The notes: generated by a model not told the origin, from the letters alone. Shown: positions 16,590 to 28,193, numbered from the stretch's first letter. The stretch is DNA of 64,000 nucleotides from Pseudomonas kielensis (GCF_014236655.1 NZ_JACMYG010000003.1:248001-312000), one strand, 5' to 3'. Translations and numbers: made by a program.

Positions 16590-18365
16590 ATGACCCAACC
16601 CGCACGTCGCCAACCCTTCGTCCTGTGTGCACTGCTCAGTGCCATGCTGCTGTCCGGCACGGCCCTGGCCGCCGTCAGCGACCAGGACATTCTCCAGGAT
16701 CCGAAAAACCCGGAGCAGATTGTCACCAACGGTCTGGGCGTCCAGGGTCAGCGCTACAGCCCGCTGGACACCCTCAACGTCAGTAACGTCAAGGATCTGC
16801 GGCCCGTCTGGGCATTCTCCTTCGGCGGCGAAAAGCAGCGTGGCCAGCAAGCGCAGCCGATGATCAAGGACGGCGTGATGTACATGACCGGCTCCTACTC
16901 GCGGGTGTTTGCGGTGGACGCGCGCACCGGCAAGAAACTCTGGCAATACGATGCGCGCCTGCCCGATGACATCCGTCCCTGCTGCGACGTGATCAACCGT
17001 GGCGTGGCGCTGTACGGCGACCTGGTGTTCTTCGGCACCCTCGACGCCAAGCTGGTGGCCTTGAACAAGGACACCGGCAAAGTGGTCTGGAGCAAGAAAG
17101 TCGCCGACCACAAGGAAGGCTACTCCATCAGCGCCGCGCCCCTGGTGATCAACGGCAAGCTGATCACCGGGGTCGCCGGTGGCGAGTTCGGCGTGGTGGG
17201 CAAGATCGAAGCCTACGACCCGAAAAACGGCGATCTGTTGTGGAGCCGGCCAACGGTCGAAGGGCACATGGGCTATGTCTACAAGGACGGCAAGGCCGTG
17301 GAAAACGGCATTTCCGGTGGTGAAGCGGGCAAGACCTGGCCTGGCGACCTGTGGAAGACCGGCGGCGCGGCCCCGTGGCTGGGCGGCTACTACGACCCGG
17401 AAACCAACCTGCTGCTGTTCGGCACCGGTAACCCGGCTCCGTGGAACTCGCACCTGCGCCCTGGCGACAACCTCTACTCCTCGTCGCGCCTGGCCCTCAA
17501 CCCGGACGACGGCACCATCAAGTGGCATTTCCAGAGCACCCCCCATGACGGTTGGGACTATGACGGGGTGAACGAACTGGTGTCGTTCAACTACAACGAA
17601 GGCGGCAAAGAGATCAAGGCGGCCGCCACCGCCGACCGCAACGGCTTCTTCTACGTGCTGGACCGCACCAACGGCAAGTTCATCCGCGGCTTCCCGTTTG
17701 TCGACAAGATCACCTGGGCCACCGGCCTGGATAAAGACGGCCGGCCGATCTACAACGAAGCCAGCCGTCCGGGTGCTCCCGGCAGCGAGGCCAAGGGCAG
17801 TTCGGTGTTTGTCGCGCCGGCGTTCCTGGGGGCCAAGAACTGGATGCCGATGGCCTATAACAAGGACACCGGGCTGTTCTATGTGCCGTCCAACGAGTGG
17901 GGCATGGACATCTGGAACGAAGGCATCGCCTACAAAAAAGGCGCGGCATTCCTCGGTGCCGGTTTCACCATCAAGCCGCTGAACGAAGACTACATTGGCG
18001 TGCTGCGGGCAATCGACCCGAAAACCGGCAAGGAAGTCTGGCGCCACAAGAACTTCGCGCCGCTGTGGGGCGGGGTGCTGACCACCAAGGGCAACCTGGT
18101 GTTCACCGGCACGCCGGAAGGCTTCCTGCAGGCGTTCAACGCCAAGACCGGGGAAAAAGTCTGGGAGTTCCAGACCGGCTCCGGGGTACTGGGTTCACCC
18201 GTGACCTGGGAAATGGACGGCGAGCAATACGTCTCGGTGCTCTCGGGCTGGGGCGGCGCCGTACCCCTGTGGGGCGGTGAAGTGGCCAAGCGGATCAAGG
18301 ATTTCAACCAGGGCGGCATGCTCTGGACCTTCAAGTTGCCGAAGGAGCTGGTGGCCAAGCACTGA
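16590..18365 (+). CDS. pedH: PQQ-dependent alcohol dehydrogenase, lanthanide type (PedH)
   Basis: A 591-residue periplasmic quinoprotein that oxidises alcohols and aldehydes. Signal peptide ~1-29. Propeller docking repeats and the vicinal pair [10 protein letters not shown] are present. The catalytic Asp323 lies in WDYDG and a second Asp, Asp325, stands two residues on; this extra carboxylate is the known mark of lanthanide-dependent enzymes (XoxF, PedH), while PedE has Ser there. ATG 16590 was chosen because a normal signal peptide follows; the open frame upstream is low-complexity and lacks one. It sits 218 bp from the zinc hydrolase, with its own control region. Confidence 0.95.
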   Translation: MTQPARRQPFVLCALLSAMLLSGTALAAVSDQDILQDPKNPEQIVTNGLGVQGQRYSPLDTLNVSNVKDLRPVWAFSFGGEKQRGQQAQPMIKDGVMYMTGSYSRVFAVDARTGKKLWQYDARLPDDIRPCCDVINRGVALYGDLVFFGTLDAKLVALNKDTGKVVWSKKVADHKEGYSISAAPLVINGKLITGVAGGEFGVVGKIEAYDPKNGDLLWSRPTVEGHMGYVYKDGKAVENGISGGEAGKTWPGDLWKTGGAAPWLGGYYDPETNLLLFGTGNPAPWNSHLRPGDNLYSSSRLALNPDDGTIKWHFQSTPHDGWDYDGVNELVSFNYNEGGKEIKAAATADRNGFFYVLDRTNGKFIRGFPFVDKITWATGLDKDGRPIYNEASRPGAPGSEAKGSSVFVAPAFLGAKNWMPMAYNKDTGLFYVPSNEWGMDIWNEGIAYKKGAAFLGAGFTIKPLNEDYIGVLRAIDPKTGKEVWRHKNFAPLWGGVLTTKGNLVFTGTPEGFLQAFNAKTGEKVWEFQTGSGVLGSPVTWEMDGEQYVSVLSGWGGAVPLWGGEVAKRIKDFNQGGMLWTFKLPKELVAKH

Positions 18366-18378
18366 TCCACCACAAACC

Positions 18379-18478
18379 TGTAGGAGCGAGCTCGCTCGCG
18401 ATGGTCGTTAACGATAACGCTGGAAGCCTGACACCCCACGGCGTTCTCGGGTTCATCGCGAGCATGCTCGCTCCTACA
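18379..18478. repeat. Inverted pair of REP elements (REPIN-like)
   Basis: Left unit 18379-18403 (TGTAGGAGCGAG... GCGATG) and right unit 18454-18478 are reverse complements apart from two positions at the centre, separated by 50 bp. Lies between pedH and pedI; could fold in the transcript and act as a terminator or RNA stabiliser. Confidence 0.8.
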
Positions 18479-18612
18479 GTGATCTGTGTGAAATCTACGA
18501 CCAAATAATGAGAGCCCCCCTGCCAACGGCGCATACGTCTGGCTCGCGGGGCTCTCTACTATCGGTGCATCGCCTGTTTGCCGACAGGCATCGACCAAGA
18601 CAGAGGCCCAGC

Positions 18613-20133
<1,521 letters not shown>

Positions 20134-20180
20134 TTACCTGAGCACGACACAAAACCTGTGGGAGCGGGCGCCCGCTTGCG

Positions 20181-21028
20181 GCTTGCCCGCGATGGGCATA
20201 GGTATCTACACAACTTTGTAGCGGCCTGTGGCGAGGGAGGAGCTTGCTACCGTGGCGGTCTCTGGGCCGTCCGTGGTGTTGGATTAGACCGAGTACATAT
20301 CCATTTCTTCGGTAACGGCCACCTATGGTTCCGCTCTTACAGCGGCTCACTTTTGGGAGCCGGAATGCCGGCCCAGCCAAAAGTAAGCAAAAGGCTCTTG
20401 CCCCACCACTTGGTGCCTCGCTTAGGCTCGGCATGCCCGTACTCCGACATTGATTTGGGGGGTCGCCGCACTGGGCCATCCCTGGCCCAGTGCGGCTAAA
20501 CCGGCGTCCTGCCGGTTTACCCCCCAAATCAATATCGGACTCCGGCCAGCGTGGTTAACGGGCGCCCAGAATCAAAAACAAAGCGAGGCGGCCTTAGAGC
20601 CGACCTGATCGCTAGGGCATGCGCGGTGTAGCTTCTACTTCCTCAGACGCTGACGAAGTCAGCCATCTTTTGATCTGGCTTTTGCTTTCGCTTTAGCTCT
20701 GGCTCTGGCTTTTGATCCTGGGCGCCCCGTTAACCACGCTGGCCGAACGCAGGCTTGAAGCCGTGGGCAACCCGGCAGGACGCCGGGTTAGCCGCCCCGC
20801 GCCATGGATGGCGCGTGGCGGCGGCCCACGGATTCAAGCCGGAGTGAGGGAACACCGAGCCCAAGCGAGGTGCCGAGTGGTGGGGTAAGAGCGTTTTGCT
20901 TACTTTTGCGCTCTCAAAAGTGAGCCGCTGTAAGAGCGGAACCATAGGTGGTCTTTACCGAAGAAATGGATATGTACTCGGACGTCGCACCACAGTTGTG
21001 TAGATACCTATGCCTATCGCGGGCAAGC
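20181..21028. repeat. ~850-bp non-coding long inverted-repeat element
   Basis: The outer ends 20181-20214 and 20995-21028 are reverse complements over 34 bp with one mismatch. Inside, 20289-20357 pairs with 20911-20981, 20380-20450 with about 20845-20907, and 20544-20577 with 20711-20744, so nearly the whole element folds back on itself about a centre near 20644. Each arm also carries its own local hairpin: GCCGCACTGGGCCA...TGGCCCAGTGCGGC on the left, and GGCTTGAAGCCGTGGGC...GCCCACGGATTCAAGCC on the right. The left arm has ~61 extra bp (20215-20288) with a REP-like stretch. No transposase or credible ORF is present. Confidence 0.8.
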
Positions 21029-21086
21029 GGAGCGCCGCCCGGCCAGCTCCCACAGGTCGGATGGTGTTTCTGAAAATCGGGCAAAC

Positions 21087-21100
21087 ACCCCCTACCAAAT
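21087..21100. promoter_or_regulatory. Candidate regulator site upstream of pqqA
   Basis: ACCCCCTACCAAAT, 98 bp upstream of pqqA. The first 12 bases are identical to the site upstream of pedH (16464), suggesting joint control of cofactor synthesis and the enzymes that need it. Confidence 0.5.
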
Positions 21101-21198
21101 CACCCCGCCAGCTCCTTCGAAAGTAGCATTCGGTCACCTCAAGCCCCGTGCATTAATGCGTGTACCGGAATCGCCCGGCACAAGAAGAGGAATGACCC

Positions 21199-21270
21199 AT
21201 GTGGACTAAACCCGCGTTTACCGATCTGCGCATTGGCTTCGAAGTGACGATGTATTTCGCCAACCGTTGA
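21199..21270 (+). CDS. pqqA: PQQ precursor peptide PqqA
   Basis: A 23-residue ribosomal peptide beginning MWTKPAFTDLR. The Glu15 and Tyr19 pair (E-V-T-M-Y) is the ExxxY motif whose side chains are cross-linked by PqqE and become PQQ. The start has AAGAGG eight bases upstream. Length and residues match the family exactly. It heads the pqqABCDE operon. Confidence 0.95.
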   Translation: MWTKPAFTDLRIGFEVTMYFANR

Positions 21271-21325
21271 TTGACCACCCGGCCAGCCGTTGCGTTGGCC
21301 GGGCCTGCCATCTGGAGCAATGCCC

Positions 21326-22240
21326 ATGCACATCCGTGTCCTCGGTTCCGCCGCCGGTGGCGGTTTTCCGCAGTGGAATTGCAATTGCCGCCAGTGCGCC
21401 GGCGTGCGCGCGGGCAGCCTGCGGGCGCAACGGCGGACGCAGTCGTCGATTGCCTTGAGTGACAACGGTGTGGATTGGGTGCTGTGCAACGCCTCGCCGG
21501 ACATCCGCGTGCAACTGGAAAGTTTCCCTGCGCTGCAACCCGCGCGCCAGCTGCGGGATACGGCGATTGCCGGGATCATCCTGATGGACAGCCAGATCGA
21601 CCACTGCACCGGCCTGTTGAGCCTGCGCGAAGGTTGTCCGCACGCCGTGTGGTGCACCGAGCGGGTCCACCAGGACCTGAGCAGCGGTTTTCCCCTGTTC
21701 AACATGCTGACCCACTGGAACGGCGGCCTGCAGTGGCAGCCCATCGGCCTGGACCGCGCACCGTTCAGCATCGCTGCTTGCGCGCACCTTGAGTTCCGGG
21801 CCATCCCCTTGGTCAGCAACGCACCGCCGTATTCGCCGAATCGTGGCAATCCGCAGCCGGGTGACACCATCGGCCTGTTCATCGAGGACCGGCGCAGCGG
21901 TGCTTCGCTGTTCTATGCCCCGGGCCTGGGCCAGGTCGACGACGAGTTGCTGGGCTGGATGCAGCGCGCCGATTGCCTGTTGCTCGATGGCACGCTGTGG
22001 CGCGATGACGAGATGCGCCTGTGCGAAGTCGGCCAGAGCCTGGGCCGCGACATGGGGCACCTGGCGCAAAGCGGCCCGGGCGGCATGCTGGAGGTGCTGG
22101 AGGGGTTCCCACGCCAGCGCAAGGTGCTGATCCACATCAACAACACCAACCCGATCCTCGACCCGGACTCGGCCGAGCGGGCGGAGCTTGAGCGGCGCGG
22201 GATCGAAGTGGCCTATGACGGCCTGCACATCGACCTGTAG
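21326..22240 (+). CDS. pqqB: PQQ biosynthesis protein PqqB
   Basis: A 304-residue metallo-beta-lactamase-fold protein acting late in PQQ synthesis, probably as an oxygenase on the freed Glu-Tyr intermediate. The start [19 protein letters not shown] and the Cys-rich segment CNCRQCAGV are typical of PqqB; a [11 protein letters not shown] segment stands in the place of the usual HxHxDH. ATG 21326 was preferred over 21320 because GGAG at 21314 gives a normal spacing only to 21326. Confidence 0.94.
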   Translation: MHIRVLGSAAGGGFPQWNCNCRQCAGVRAGSLRAQRRTQSSIALSDNGVDWVLCNASPDIRVQLESFPALQPARQLRDTAIAGIILMDSQIDHCTGLLSLREGCPHAVWCTERVHQDLSSGFPLFNMLTHWNGGLQWQPIGLDRAPFSIAACAHLEFRAIPLVSNAPPYSPNRGNPQPGDTIGLFIEDRRSGASLFYAPGLGQVDDELLGWMQRADCLLLDGTLWRDDEMRLCEVGQSLGRDMGHLAQSGPGGMLEVLEGFPRQRKVLIHINNTNPILDPDSAERAELERRGIEVAYDGLHIDL

Positions 22241-22271
22241 GGCCTTTCGCGAGCAGGCTGACTCGGACCCT

Positions 22272-22296
22272 TGTGGGAGCGGGCTTGCCCGCGATG
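22272..22296. repeat. REP unit inside the pqq operon
   Basis: TGTGGGAGCGGGCTTGCCCG followed by CGATG, between pqqB and pqqC. The palindrome GCGGGC-TT-GCCCGC can form a hairpin in the operon mRNA and may affect relative expression. Confidence 0.8.
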
Positions 22297-22331
22297 CCCC
22301 CAGACCCCACCGAACCGCGAGGAGAAGCACC

Positions 22332-23084
22332 ATGATTGACCAGGCAATGACCCCCAGCGAATTCGAAGCGGCCCTGCGTGCCAAGGGCGCCTATTACCAC
22401 ATCCATCACCCATTCCACCAAACCATGTACGCCGGGGGTGCCACTCGCCGGCAGATCCAGGGCTGGGTCGCCAATCGGTTCTATTACCAGTTGAACATCC
22501 CGCTCAAGGACGCGGCGATCCTGGCCAATTGTCCGGACCGCGACGTGCGTCGCCAGTGGTTGCAACGCCTGCTCGATCACGATGGCGCGCCGGGCAGCGA
22601 AGGCGGGATCGAAGCCTGGTTGCGCCTCGGCGAAGCCGTGGGGCTGACCCGCGAGCAAGTGTTGTCCCAGGAACTGGTGTTGCCGGGGGTGCGGTTTGCC
22701 GTGGATGCCTATGTCAATTTCGCCCGGCGCGCCTGCTGGCAGGAAGCGGCCAGCAGTTCGCTGACCGAGCTGTTCGCCCCGCAGATCCACCAGTCGCGCC
22801 TGGATGCCTGGCCCCAGCATTACCCCTGGATCGACCCGGCCGGCTACCAGTATTTCCGCACACGCCTGGGCCAGGCCCGTCGCGATGTCGAGCACGGGCT
22901 GCAGATCACCCTGGCGCACTACGTCACCGCCGCCGGCCAGCAACGGATGCTCGAGATCCTCCAGTTCAAGCTCGATGTGCTGTGGAGCATGCTCGATGCC
23001 ATGAGCCTGGCCTACGAACTGGAGCGCCCGCCGTACCACACGGTGACCGCCGCCAATGTCTGGCACCGGGGGATCGCCCTGTGA
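22332..23084 (+). CDS. pqqC: Pyrroloquinoline-quinone synthase PqqC
   Basis: A 250-residue cofactor-free oxidase that closes the ring and oxidises the last intermediate to PQQ. The His-rich start ([15 protein letters not shown]) and the segment [25 protein letters not shown] (22439 onward) are characteristic. Length equals the family norm. GAGGAGAAG upstream supports ATG 22332. Confidence 0.95.
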   Translation: MIDQAMTPSEFEAALRAKGAYYHIHHPFHQTMYAGGATRRQIQGWVANRFYYQLNIPLKDAAILANCPDRDVRRQWLQRLLDHDGAPGSEGGIEAWLRLGEAVGLTREQVLSQELVLPGVRFAVDAYVNFARRACWQEAASSSLTELFAPQIHQSRLDAWPQHYPWIDPAGYQYFRTRLGQARRDVEHGLQITLAHYVTAAGQQRMLEILQFKLDVLWSMLDAMSLAYELERPPYHTVTAANVWHRGIAL

Positions 23085-23353
23085 GCCTGATCAAACGCGA
23101 ACAGGCACCGCTGCTGCGCCGGGGTTTTCGCCTGCAATGGGAACCGCGCCAGGACTGTCACGTGCTGCTGTACCCCGAGGGCATGATCAAGCTCAACGCC
23201 AGTGCCGGGCAGATCCTCAGCCTGGTGGACGGCCAGCGCAGTGTGGCGGCGATCATTGCCCAGCTGACGTCGAGTTTCCCCGGGGTGCCGGGGATCGACG
23301 AGGATGTCCTGGCATTCCTGGAGGTGGCCCATGCGCAATTCTGGATTGAGTGA
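23081..23353 (+). CDS. pqqD: PqqA-binding chaperone PqqD
   Basis: A 90-residue protein that binds the PqqA peptide and presents it to PqqE. It starts with GTG overlapping the pqqC stop (GTGA, 23081-23084). The conserved phrases [21 protein letters not shown] and [10 protein letters not shown] are those of PqqD. The last 23 bp overlap the start of pqqE. Confidence 0.93.
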   Translation: MSLIKREQAPLLRRGFRLQWEPRQDCHVLLYPEGMIKLNASAGQILSLVDGQRSVAAIIAQLTSSFPGVPGIDEDVLAFLEVAHAQFWIE

Positions 23354-24473
23354 GGCGCCACCCGGCCCCCCGCTATGGTTGCTGGCGGAGCTGACCTATC
23401 GGTGCCCGCTGCAATGCCCTTACTGCTCCAATCCGCTGGATTTTGCCCGGCACGGTGAGGAGTTGAGTACCGCCGAGTGGATCCGGGTGTTCCGCCAGGC
23501 ACGCGACATGGGCGCCGCGCAACTGGGCTTTTCCGGTGGCGAGCCGTTGGTGCGCCAGGACCTCGCCGAGCTGATCAAGGCCGCCCGGGACATGGGCTAC
23601 TACACCAACCTGATCACCTCGGGCATTGGCCTGACCGAACAGAAAGTGCGGGATTTCAAGGTGGCTGGGCTGGACCATATCCAGATCAGTTTCCAGGCCG
23701 CCGACGAAGCGGTGAACAACATGCTCGCCGGCTCGCGCAAGGCCTTCGCCCAGAAGCTGGCCATGGCCCGGGCGGTCAAGGCCGAGGGTTACCCGATGGT
23801 GCTGAATTTTGTCACCCACCGGCACAATATCGACCGTATCGAGCAGATCATTGAGCTGTGCCTGGAGCTGGAGGCTGACTTTGTCGAGTTGGCCACCTGT
23901 CAGTTCTATGGCTGGGCCGAACTCAACCGGGTGGGCCTGCTGCCGACCCGCGACCAGTTGGAGCGCGCCGAGGCGGTCACCCAGGCTTACCGCCAGCGGC
24001 TCGAGGCCCAGGGCCATCCGTGCAAACTGATTTTCGTCACCCCGGACTACTACGAGGAGCGTCCCAAAACCTGCATGAACGGCTGGGCCAACCTGTTTCT
24101 CGACATCACCCCGGACGGCACCGCGTTGCCGTGCCACAGCGCCCGGCAATTGCCCGTGGCGTTTCCCAACGTGCGCGAGCACAGCATCGAGCACATCTGG
24201 AATGACTCGTTCGGCTTCAACCGCTTTCGCGGTGACGCCTGGATGAAGGAGCCGTGCCGTTCCTGCGATGAAAAGCACAAGGACCTGGGTGGCTGTCGCT
24301 GCCAGGCGTTCATGCTCACGGGGGATGCCGCCAACGCTGACCCGGTGTGCAGCAAGTCGGCGCACCATGGGGTGATCCTCAAGGCCCGGGAAGAAGCCGA
24401 GGCGCCGGGGCCGGGCATGGAGGCGCTGACGCTGCGCAATGAAAAGGCTTCACGGTTGATTTATCGCGGATAG
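23331..24473 (+). CDS. pqqE: PqqA peptide cyclase PqqE (radical SAM)
   Basis: A 380-residue radical SAM enzyme that forms the C-C cross-link between Glu and Tyr of PqqA. The [4Fe-4S] SAM motif is CPLQCPYC (Cys25, Cys29, Cys32), then GFSGGEPL. The C-terminal SPASM region has [25 protein letters not shown] and later cysteines for auxiliary clusters. ATG 23331 is preceded by GGAGG. Last gene of the operon; no pqqF or pqqH follows. Confidence 0.95.
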   Translation: MRNSGLSEAPPGPPLWLLAELTYRCPLQCPYCSNPLDFARHGEELSTAEWIRVFRQARDMGAAQLGFSGGEPLVRQDLAELIKAARDMGYYTNLITSGIGLTEQKVRDFKVAGLDHIQISFQAADEAVNNMLAGSRKAFAQKLAMARAVKAEGYPMVLNFVTHRHNIDRIEQIIELCLELEADFVELATCQFYGWAELNRVGLLPTRDQLERAEAVTQAYRQRLEAQGHPCKLIFVTPDYYEERPKTCMNGWANLFLDITPDGTALPCHSARQLPVAFPNVREHSIEHIWNDSFGFNRFRGDAWMKEPCRSCDEKHKDLGGCRCQAFMLTGDAANADPVCSKSAHHGVILKAREEAEAPGPGMEALTLRNEKASRLIYRG

Positions 24474-24477
24474 CTCG

Positions 24478-24498
24478 CCAAGCCTGGTTCAGGCTTGG
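24478..24498 (+). terminator. Hairpin after pqqE
   Basis: CCAAGCCTG-GTT-CAGGCTTGG is a perfect 9-bp stem with a 3-base loop, four bases after the pqqE stop. It lacks a T-run, so it may be a weak terminator or an mRNA 3'-end protector. Confidence 0.45.
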
Positions 24499-24582
24499 GG
24501 TACCCAATGGTCTGATTGCATTCACCAGCGGATCGGTTAGTGTGGCTGTTACCTTTCAAAACAATAAAAAACAGGCTTTCCA

Positions 24583-25746
24583 ATGAGCCAGAGTCTCAGC
24601 CAACTGCGTAAGTTCGTTTCCCCTGAAATCATCTTCGGTGCCGGTTGCCGGCACAACGTCGGCAACTATGCCAAGACCTTCGGCGCCCGCAAGGTGCTGG
24701 TGGTCAGCGACCCGGGGGTGATTGCCGCCGGCTGGGTCGCGGATGTCGAGGCCAGCCTGCAGGCCCAGGGCATCGACTACTTCCTCTACAGCGATGTGTC
24801 GCCCAACCCGCGGGTCGAAGAAGTCATGCTCGGTGCCGAGCTGTATCGGGAGAATCACTGCGACGTGATTGTCGCGGTCGGTGGCGGCAGCCCGATGGAC
24901 TGCGGCAAAGGCATTGGCATTGTGGTCGCCCACGGGCGCAGCATTCTCGAGTTCGAAGGCGTGGACACCATTCGTGTCCCCAGCCCGCCGCTGATCCTGA
25001 TCCCGACCACTGCCGGTACTTCGGCGGATGTGTCCCAGTTCGTGATCATCTCCAACCAGCAGGAGCGCATGAAGTTCTCCATTGTCAGCAAGGCGGTGGT
25101 GCCCGACGTGTCGCTGATCGACCCGGAAACCACATTGAGCATGGACCCGTTCCTGTCGGCCTGTACCGGCATCGATGCGTTGGTGCATGCCATCGAAGCC
25201 TTTGTGTCCACCGGACACGGGCCGCTGACCGATCCCCATGCCCTGGAGGCGATGCGGCTGATCAATGGCAACCTGGTGCAGATGATTGCCAACCCCGCGG
25301 ACATCGCCCTGCGGGAAAAAATCATGCTCGGCAGCATGCAGGCCGGGCTGGCGTTCTCCAACGCGATCCTGGGCGCGGTGCATGCCATGTCCCATAGCCT
25401 GGGTGGCTTTCTCGACCTGCCGCACGGGCTGTGCAACGCGGTGCTGGTGGAGCACGTGGTGGCGTTCAACTACAGCTCGGCGCCGGAGCGCTTCAAGGTG
25501 ATCGCCGAGACCTTTGGCATCGACTGCCGTGGCCTTAACCACCGGCAGATCTGCGGGCGCCTGGTGGAGCACCTGATCGCCCTCAAGCACGCCATCGGTT
25601 TCCACGAAACCCTGGGCCTGCATGGGGTCAGTACGGCGGATATCCCGTTCCTCTCGCAACACGCGATGGATGACCCGTGCATTCTCACCAATCCGCGCGA
25701 GTCCAGTCAGCGGGATGTCGAGGTCGTCTATGGCGAAGCCCTCTGA
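24583..25746 (+). CDS. ercA: Iron-containing alcohol dehydrogenase-like regulator ErcA
   Basis: A 387-residue group III alcohol dehydrogenase. The NAD-binding GGGSPMDCGKG and the metal-binding region HAMSHSLGGFLDLPHGLCNAVL are clear. In P. aeruginosa the homologue ErcA is encoded beside ercS and is needed for the response of the exa system to alcohol, so a sensing role is as likely as catabolism. The 3' end overlaps ercS by 17 bp, which supports joint function. Confidence 0.88.
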   Translation: MSQSLSQLRKFVSPEIIFGAGCRHNVGNYAKTFGARKVLVVSDPGVIAAGWVADVEASLQAQGIDYFLYSDVSPNPRVEEVMLGAELYRENHCDVIVAVGGGSPMDCGKGIGIVVAHGRSILEFEGVDTIRVPSPPLILIPTTAGTSADVSQFVIISNQQERMKFSIVSKAVVPDVSLIDPETTLSMDPFLSACTGIDALVHAIEAFVSTGHGPLTDPHALEAMRLINGNLVQMIANPADIALREKIMLGSMQAGLAFSNAILGAVHAMSHSLGGFLDLPHGLCNAVLVEHVVAFNYSSAPERFKVIAETFGIDCRGLNHRQICGRLVEHLIALKHAIGFHETLGLHGVSTADIPFLSQHAMDDPCILTNPRESSQRDVEVVYGEAL

Positions 25747-27457
25747 CCAGCAGCAACAGGCGCTGGCCGGGCTGCTGGGGCTGGGCAATCACTCGGCCCG
25801 CAAGAGTCATTACCCGGAGCTGGCAGCGCGCCTTAAAGAGTTGGAAGCGGAGCGCAATCGCTACAAGTGGCTGTTCGAAAACGCCGTGCACGGGGTGTTC
25901 CAGGCCAGCCTGCTGGAGGGCATGCGCGCGGCCAACCCGGCGTTGGCGCGGATGCTCGGCTACGCAGACCCGCAGGATGTGCTGTTCTCCCTGACAGACC
26001 TGGCCGACACGCTGTTTGTCGGTGGTGCCCGCGAGCTGGAACAGATTCGCGAGATCCTGCAACGCGAGCGCAGCCTGCTGGGCTACGAGACCCAGTTGCG
26101 GCGCAAGGACGGCAGCGCGCTGGACGTGCTGATGAACCTGTTGCTCAAGCCCGATCAGGAAGGGTTGGTGGAAGGGTTTGTCGCCGACATCACCGAACGC
26201 AAACTGGCCCAGGAGCGCCTGCAACAGCTCAATGATCAACTGGAGCAGCGGGTCACCGCGCGCACCGACGAATTGCTCGAGGCCAACCGCAACCTGCAAC
26301 AGCAGATCGCCGAGCGCGAGCAGATCGAGCATGCCCTGCGTGAAGCCCGGGACGCCGCCCAGGCTGCCAACCACAGCAAGGACAAGTACCTGGCGGCGGC
26401 CAGTCACGACCTGCTGCAACCGCTCAACGCCGCGCGGCTGCTGGTCTCGACCCTGCGCGAGCGCCATCTGCCGGAGGTCGAGCAGGTGTTGGTGGAACGC
26501 ACCCATCAGGCCCTGGAAGGGGCCGAGGACCTGCTGACCGACTTGCTGGACATCTCGCGCCTGGACCAGGCCGCGGTAAAGCCCGACGTGGCCCTGTATC
26601 GGCTCGACGAACTGCTCGGCCCGCTGGTCTCGGAGTTCCAGTCGGTGGCTCAAGCTGCCGGGCTGAACTTGCGGGTGCGCATGGGGGACTTCGGAATCCG
26701 TACCGACCTGCGGCTGATGACCCGTATCCTGCGCAACTTCCTCAGCAATGCCTGCCGCTACACCGAGCAGGGCAGCATCCTGCTGGCCGCCCGCCGGCGG
26801 GGCGCGGCCTTGCGCCTGGAAGTCTGGGACACCGGGCGCGGCATTGCCGCAGATCGTCTGGACTCGATCTTCCTCGAATTCAATCAGCTGGATGTCGGCC
26901 GTGCGGCCGACCGCAAGGGGGTCGGCCTGGGCCTGGCGATTGTCGAGCGGATCGCCAAGATCCTCGATTACCGGGTTCAGGTGCATTCCTTGCCGGGACG
27001 CGGGTCGATGTTCAGCATCGATGTGCCGATCTGCGACGACATCCCGTTGCCCATCAGCCTCGCGGTGCCCCAGGCGGGCACCGGCAATCCGCTGCCGGGC
27101 CGCCGCTTGCTGGTGCTGGACAACGAAGTGAGCATCCTGCAGAGCATGAGTGCGTTGCTTGGGCAGTGGGGCTGCGAGGTGGTCACGGCCACGGATGAAA
27201 GCTCGGCCCTGAGCAACTTGATGGGCCAGGCTCCGGAACTGATTCTGGCGGACTATCACCTGGACCACGGGGTGGTGGGCAGTGAGGTGGTGCGGCATTT
27301 GCGCGAGCATTTCCAGCAGGTGATCCCGGCGGTGATCATCACTGCCGACCGCACCGACCAATGTCGGCAATCCTTGCACAGACTGGATGCGCCGTTGCTC
27401 AACAAACCGGTGAAACCCGGCAAGTTGCGCGCGGTGCTGAGCCAGTTGCTGGGCTGA
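25730..27457 (+). CDS. ercS: Hybrid sensor histidine kinase ErcS-like (PAS-HisKA-HATPase-REC)
   Basis: A 575-residue soluble hybrid kinase. Order: PAS domain ~45-160 (ENAVHGVFQ... FVADITERK), a coiled coil ~165-215 (QLNDQLEQRVTARTDELLE), HisKA with His226 in AASHDLLQPLNAARLL, ATPase domain (NFLSNACRYTEQG; DTGRG; GVGLGLAIV) and a C-terminal receiver with Asp508 in LILADYHLDHG. There are no membrane segments, so the signal must be cytoplasmic. It overlaps ercA by 17 bp. Homologue of ErcS of P. aeruginosa; no response regulator is adjacent, and PedR1 is the likely target. Confidence 0.88.
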   Translation: MAKPSDQQQQALAGLLGLGNHSARKSHYPELAARLKELEAERNRYKWLFENAVHGVFQASLLEGMRAANPALARMLGYADPQDVLFSLTDLADTLFVGGARELEQIREILQRERSLLGYETQLRRKDGSALDVLMNLLLKPDQEGLVEGFVADITERKLAQERLQQLNDQLEQRVTARTDELLEANRNLQQQIAEREQIEHALREARDAAQAANHSKDKYLAAASHDLLQPLNAARLLVSTLRERHLPEVEQVLVERTHQALEGAEDLLTDLLDISRLDQAAVKPDVALYRLDELLGPLVSEFQSVAQAAGLNLRVRMGDFGIRTDLRLMTRILRNFLSNACRYTEQGSILLAARRRGAALRLEVWDTGRGIAADRLDSIFLEFNQLDVGRAADRKGVGLGLAIVERIAKILDYRVQVHSLPGRGSMFSIDVPICDDIPLPISLAVPQAGTGNPLPGRRLLVLDNEVSILQSMSALLGQWGCEVVTATDESSALSNLMGQAPELILADYHLDHGVVGSEVVRHLREHFQQVIPAVIITADRTDQCRQSLHRLDAPLLNKPVKPGKLRAVLSQLLG

Positions 27458-27548
27458 GCTGCGCTCATTGGCGGCCTTGGGCGTACGACGTTTCGTTTCG
27501 CGTGTCGCCAATGCTAGTCTTGGGAAATGCCGCTGACAGGGAGCCCCC

Positions 27549-28169
27549 ATGGGCAATCACAAGATCGAGATCCGTCGCAGCAACGTCGAGAAAATCCTCC
27601 TGGCCGCGGAAAAAGTCTTCGCCGAAAAAGGCTTTGGCAGCACCGCGATGGCGGACATTGCCAGGGAAGTGCAATTGCCGCGCTCCAACCTGCATTACTA
27701 CTTCAGCACCAAGACCGAACTTTACAGCGCCGTGCTCTTCGACTTGCTGGAAGTGTGGAAACAGGACGCGCTGTGCTTCGAGATGTTCGATGATCCACGG
27801 GTGGTGTTGAGCAGCTACATCCGCGCGAAAATGCAGCACTCACGTAGCCGCCCCTATGGCTCGAAAGTCTGGGCCAACGAAATCATCCATGGCGCACCGA
27901 CCCTGGGCTTGGCGCTGGACGCCAGCCTGTACGACTGGGCCAAGATGAAAGAAGCGAAAATCCGCCAATGGGTCGACGACCAGCGCATCCTCCCGGTCGA
28001 GCCTTCCAGCCTGCTGTACATGATCTGGGCCTCGACCCAGCACTACGCGGACTTTGATCACCAGGTGAACATTCTCAACGAGCACCAGCCGCTGTCGGAC
28101 ATGCAGTTCGAGAGGGCGGTGCAGACGGTGACCAGTGTGATCTTGCGCGGGATTGGGTTGGAGCCTTGA
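27549..28169 (+). CDS. TetR/AcrR-family regulator of pyrimidine catabolism (RutR/PydR-like)
   Basis: A 206-residue regulator. N-terminal TetR helix-turn-helix at ~15-62 (ILLAAEKVFAEKGFGSTAMADIAREVQLPRSNLHYYFSTKTELY). The C-terminal domain resembles RutR (YDWAKMKEAKIRQWVDDQRI..., WASTQHYADF), which in E. coli responds to uracil and thymine. Its position next to the convergent preA-preT-hydantoinase genes makes these the probable targets. ATG 27549 is the first start with the HTH in register. Confidence 0.85.
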   Translation: MGNHKIEIRRSNVEKILLAAEKVFAEKGFGSTAMADIAREVQLPRSNLHYYFSTKTELYSAVLFDLLEVWKQDALCFEMFDDPRVVLSSYIRAKMQHSRSRPYGSKVWANEIIHGAPTLGLALDASLYDWAKMKEAKIRQWVDDQRILPVEPSSLLYMIWASTQHYADFDHQVNILNEHQPLSDMQFERAVQTVTSVILRGIGLEP

Positions 28170-28193
28170 GGTCGGGATTGTCCGGGCTGACTT

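Larger units (their letters stand above)
20134..21198. other. Gene-free 1.06-kb region between pedI and pqqA
   Basis: Holds a REP-like unit right after pedI (20157-20196), the long palindromic element (20181-21028), and then the pqq promoter region with a TACCAA motif (21087) and a small palindrome GCATTAATGC at 21150. Short open frames here run through the inverted repeat on both strands and do not resemble proteins. Confidence 0.8.

Noticed and set aside
16320..18047. 575-codon minus-strand frame opposite pedH
   Set aside because: Antisense to a gene with clear quinoprotein motifs; no recognisable domain.
20158..20945. Several 70-140 codon frames within the long palindrome
   Set aside because: They lie in inverted repeat arms on both strands and encode each other's reverse; no ribosome-binding sites or protein-like patterns.
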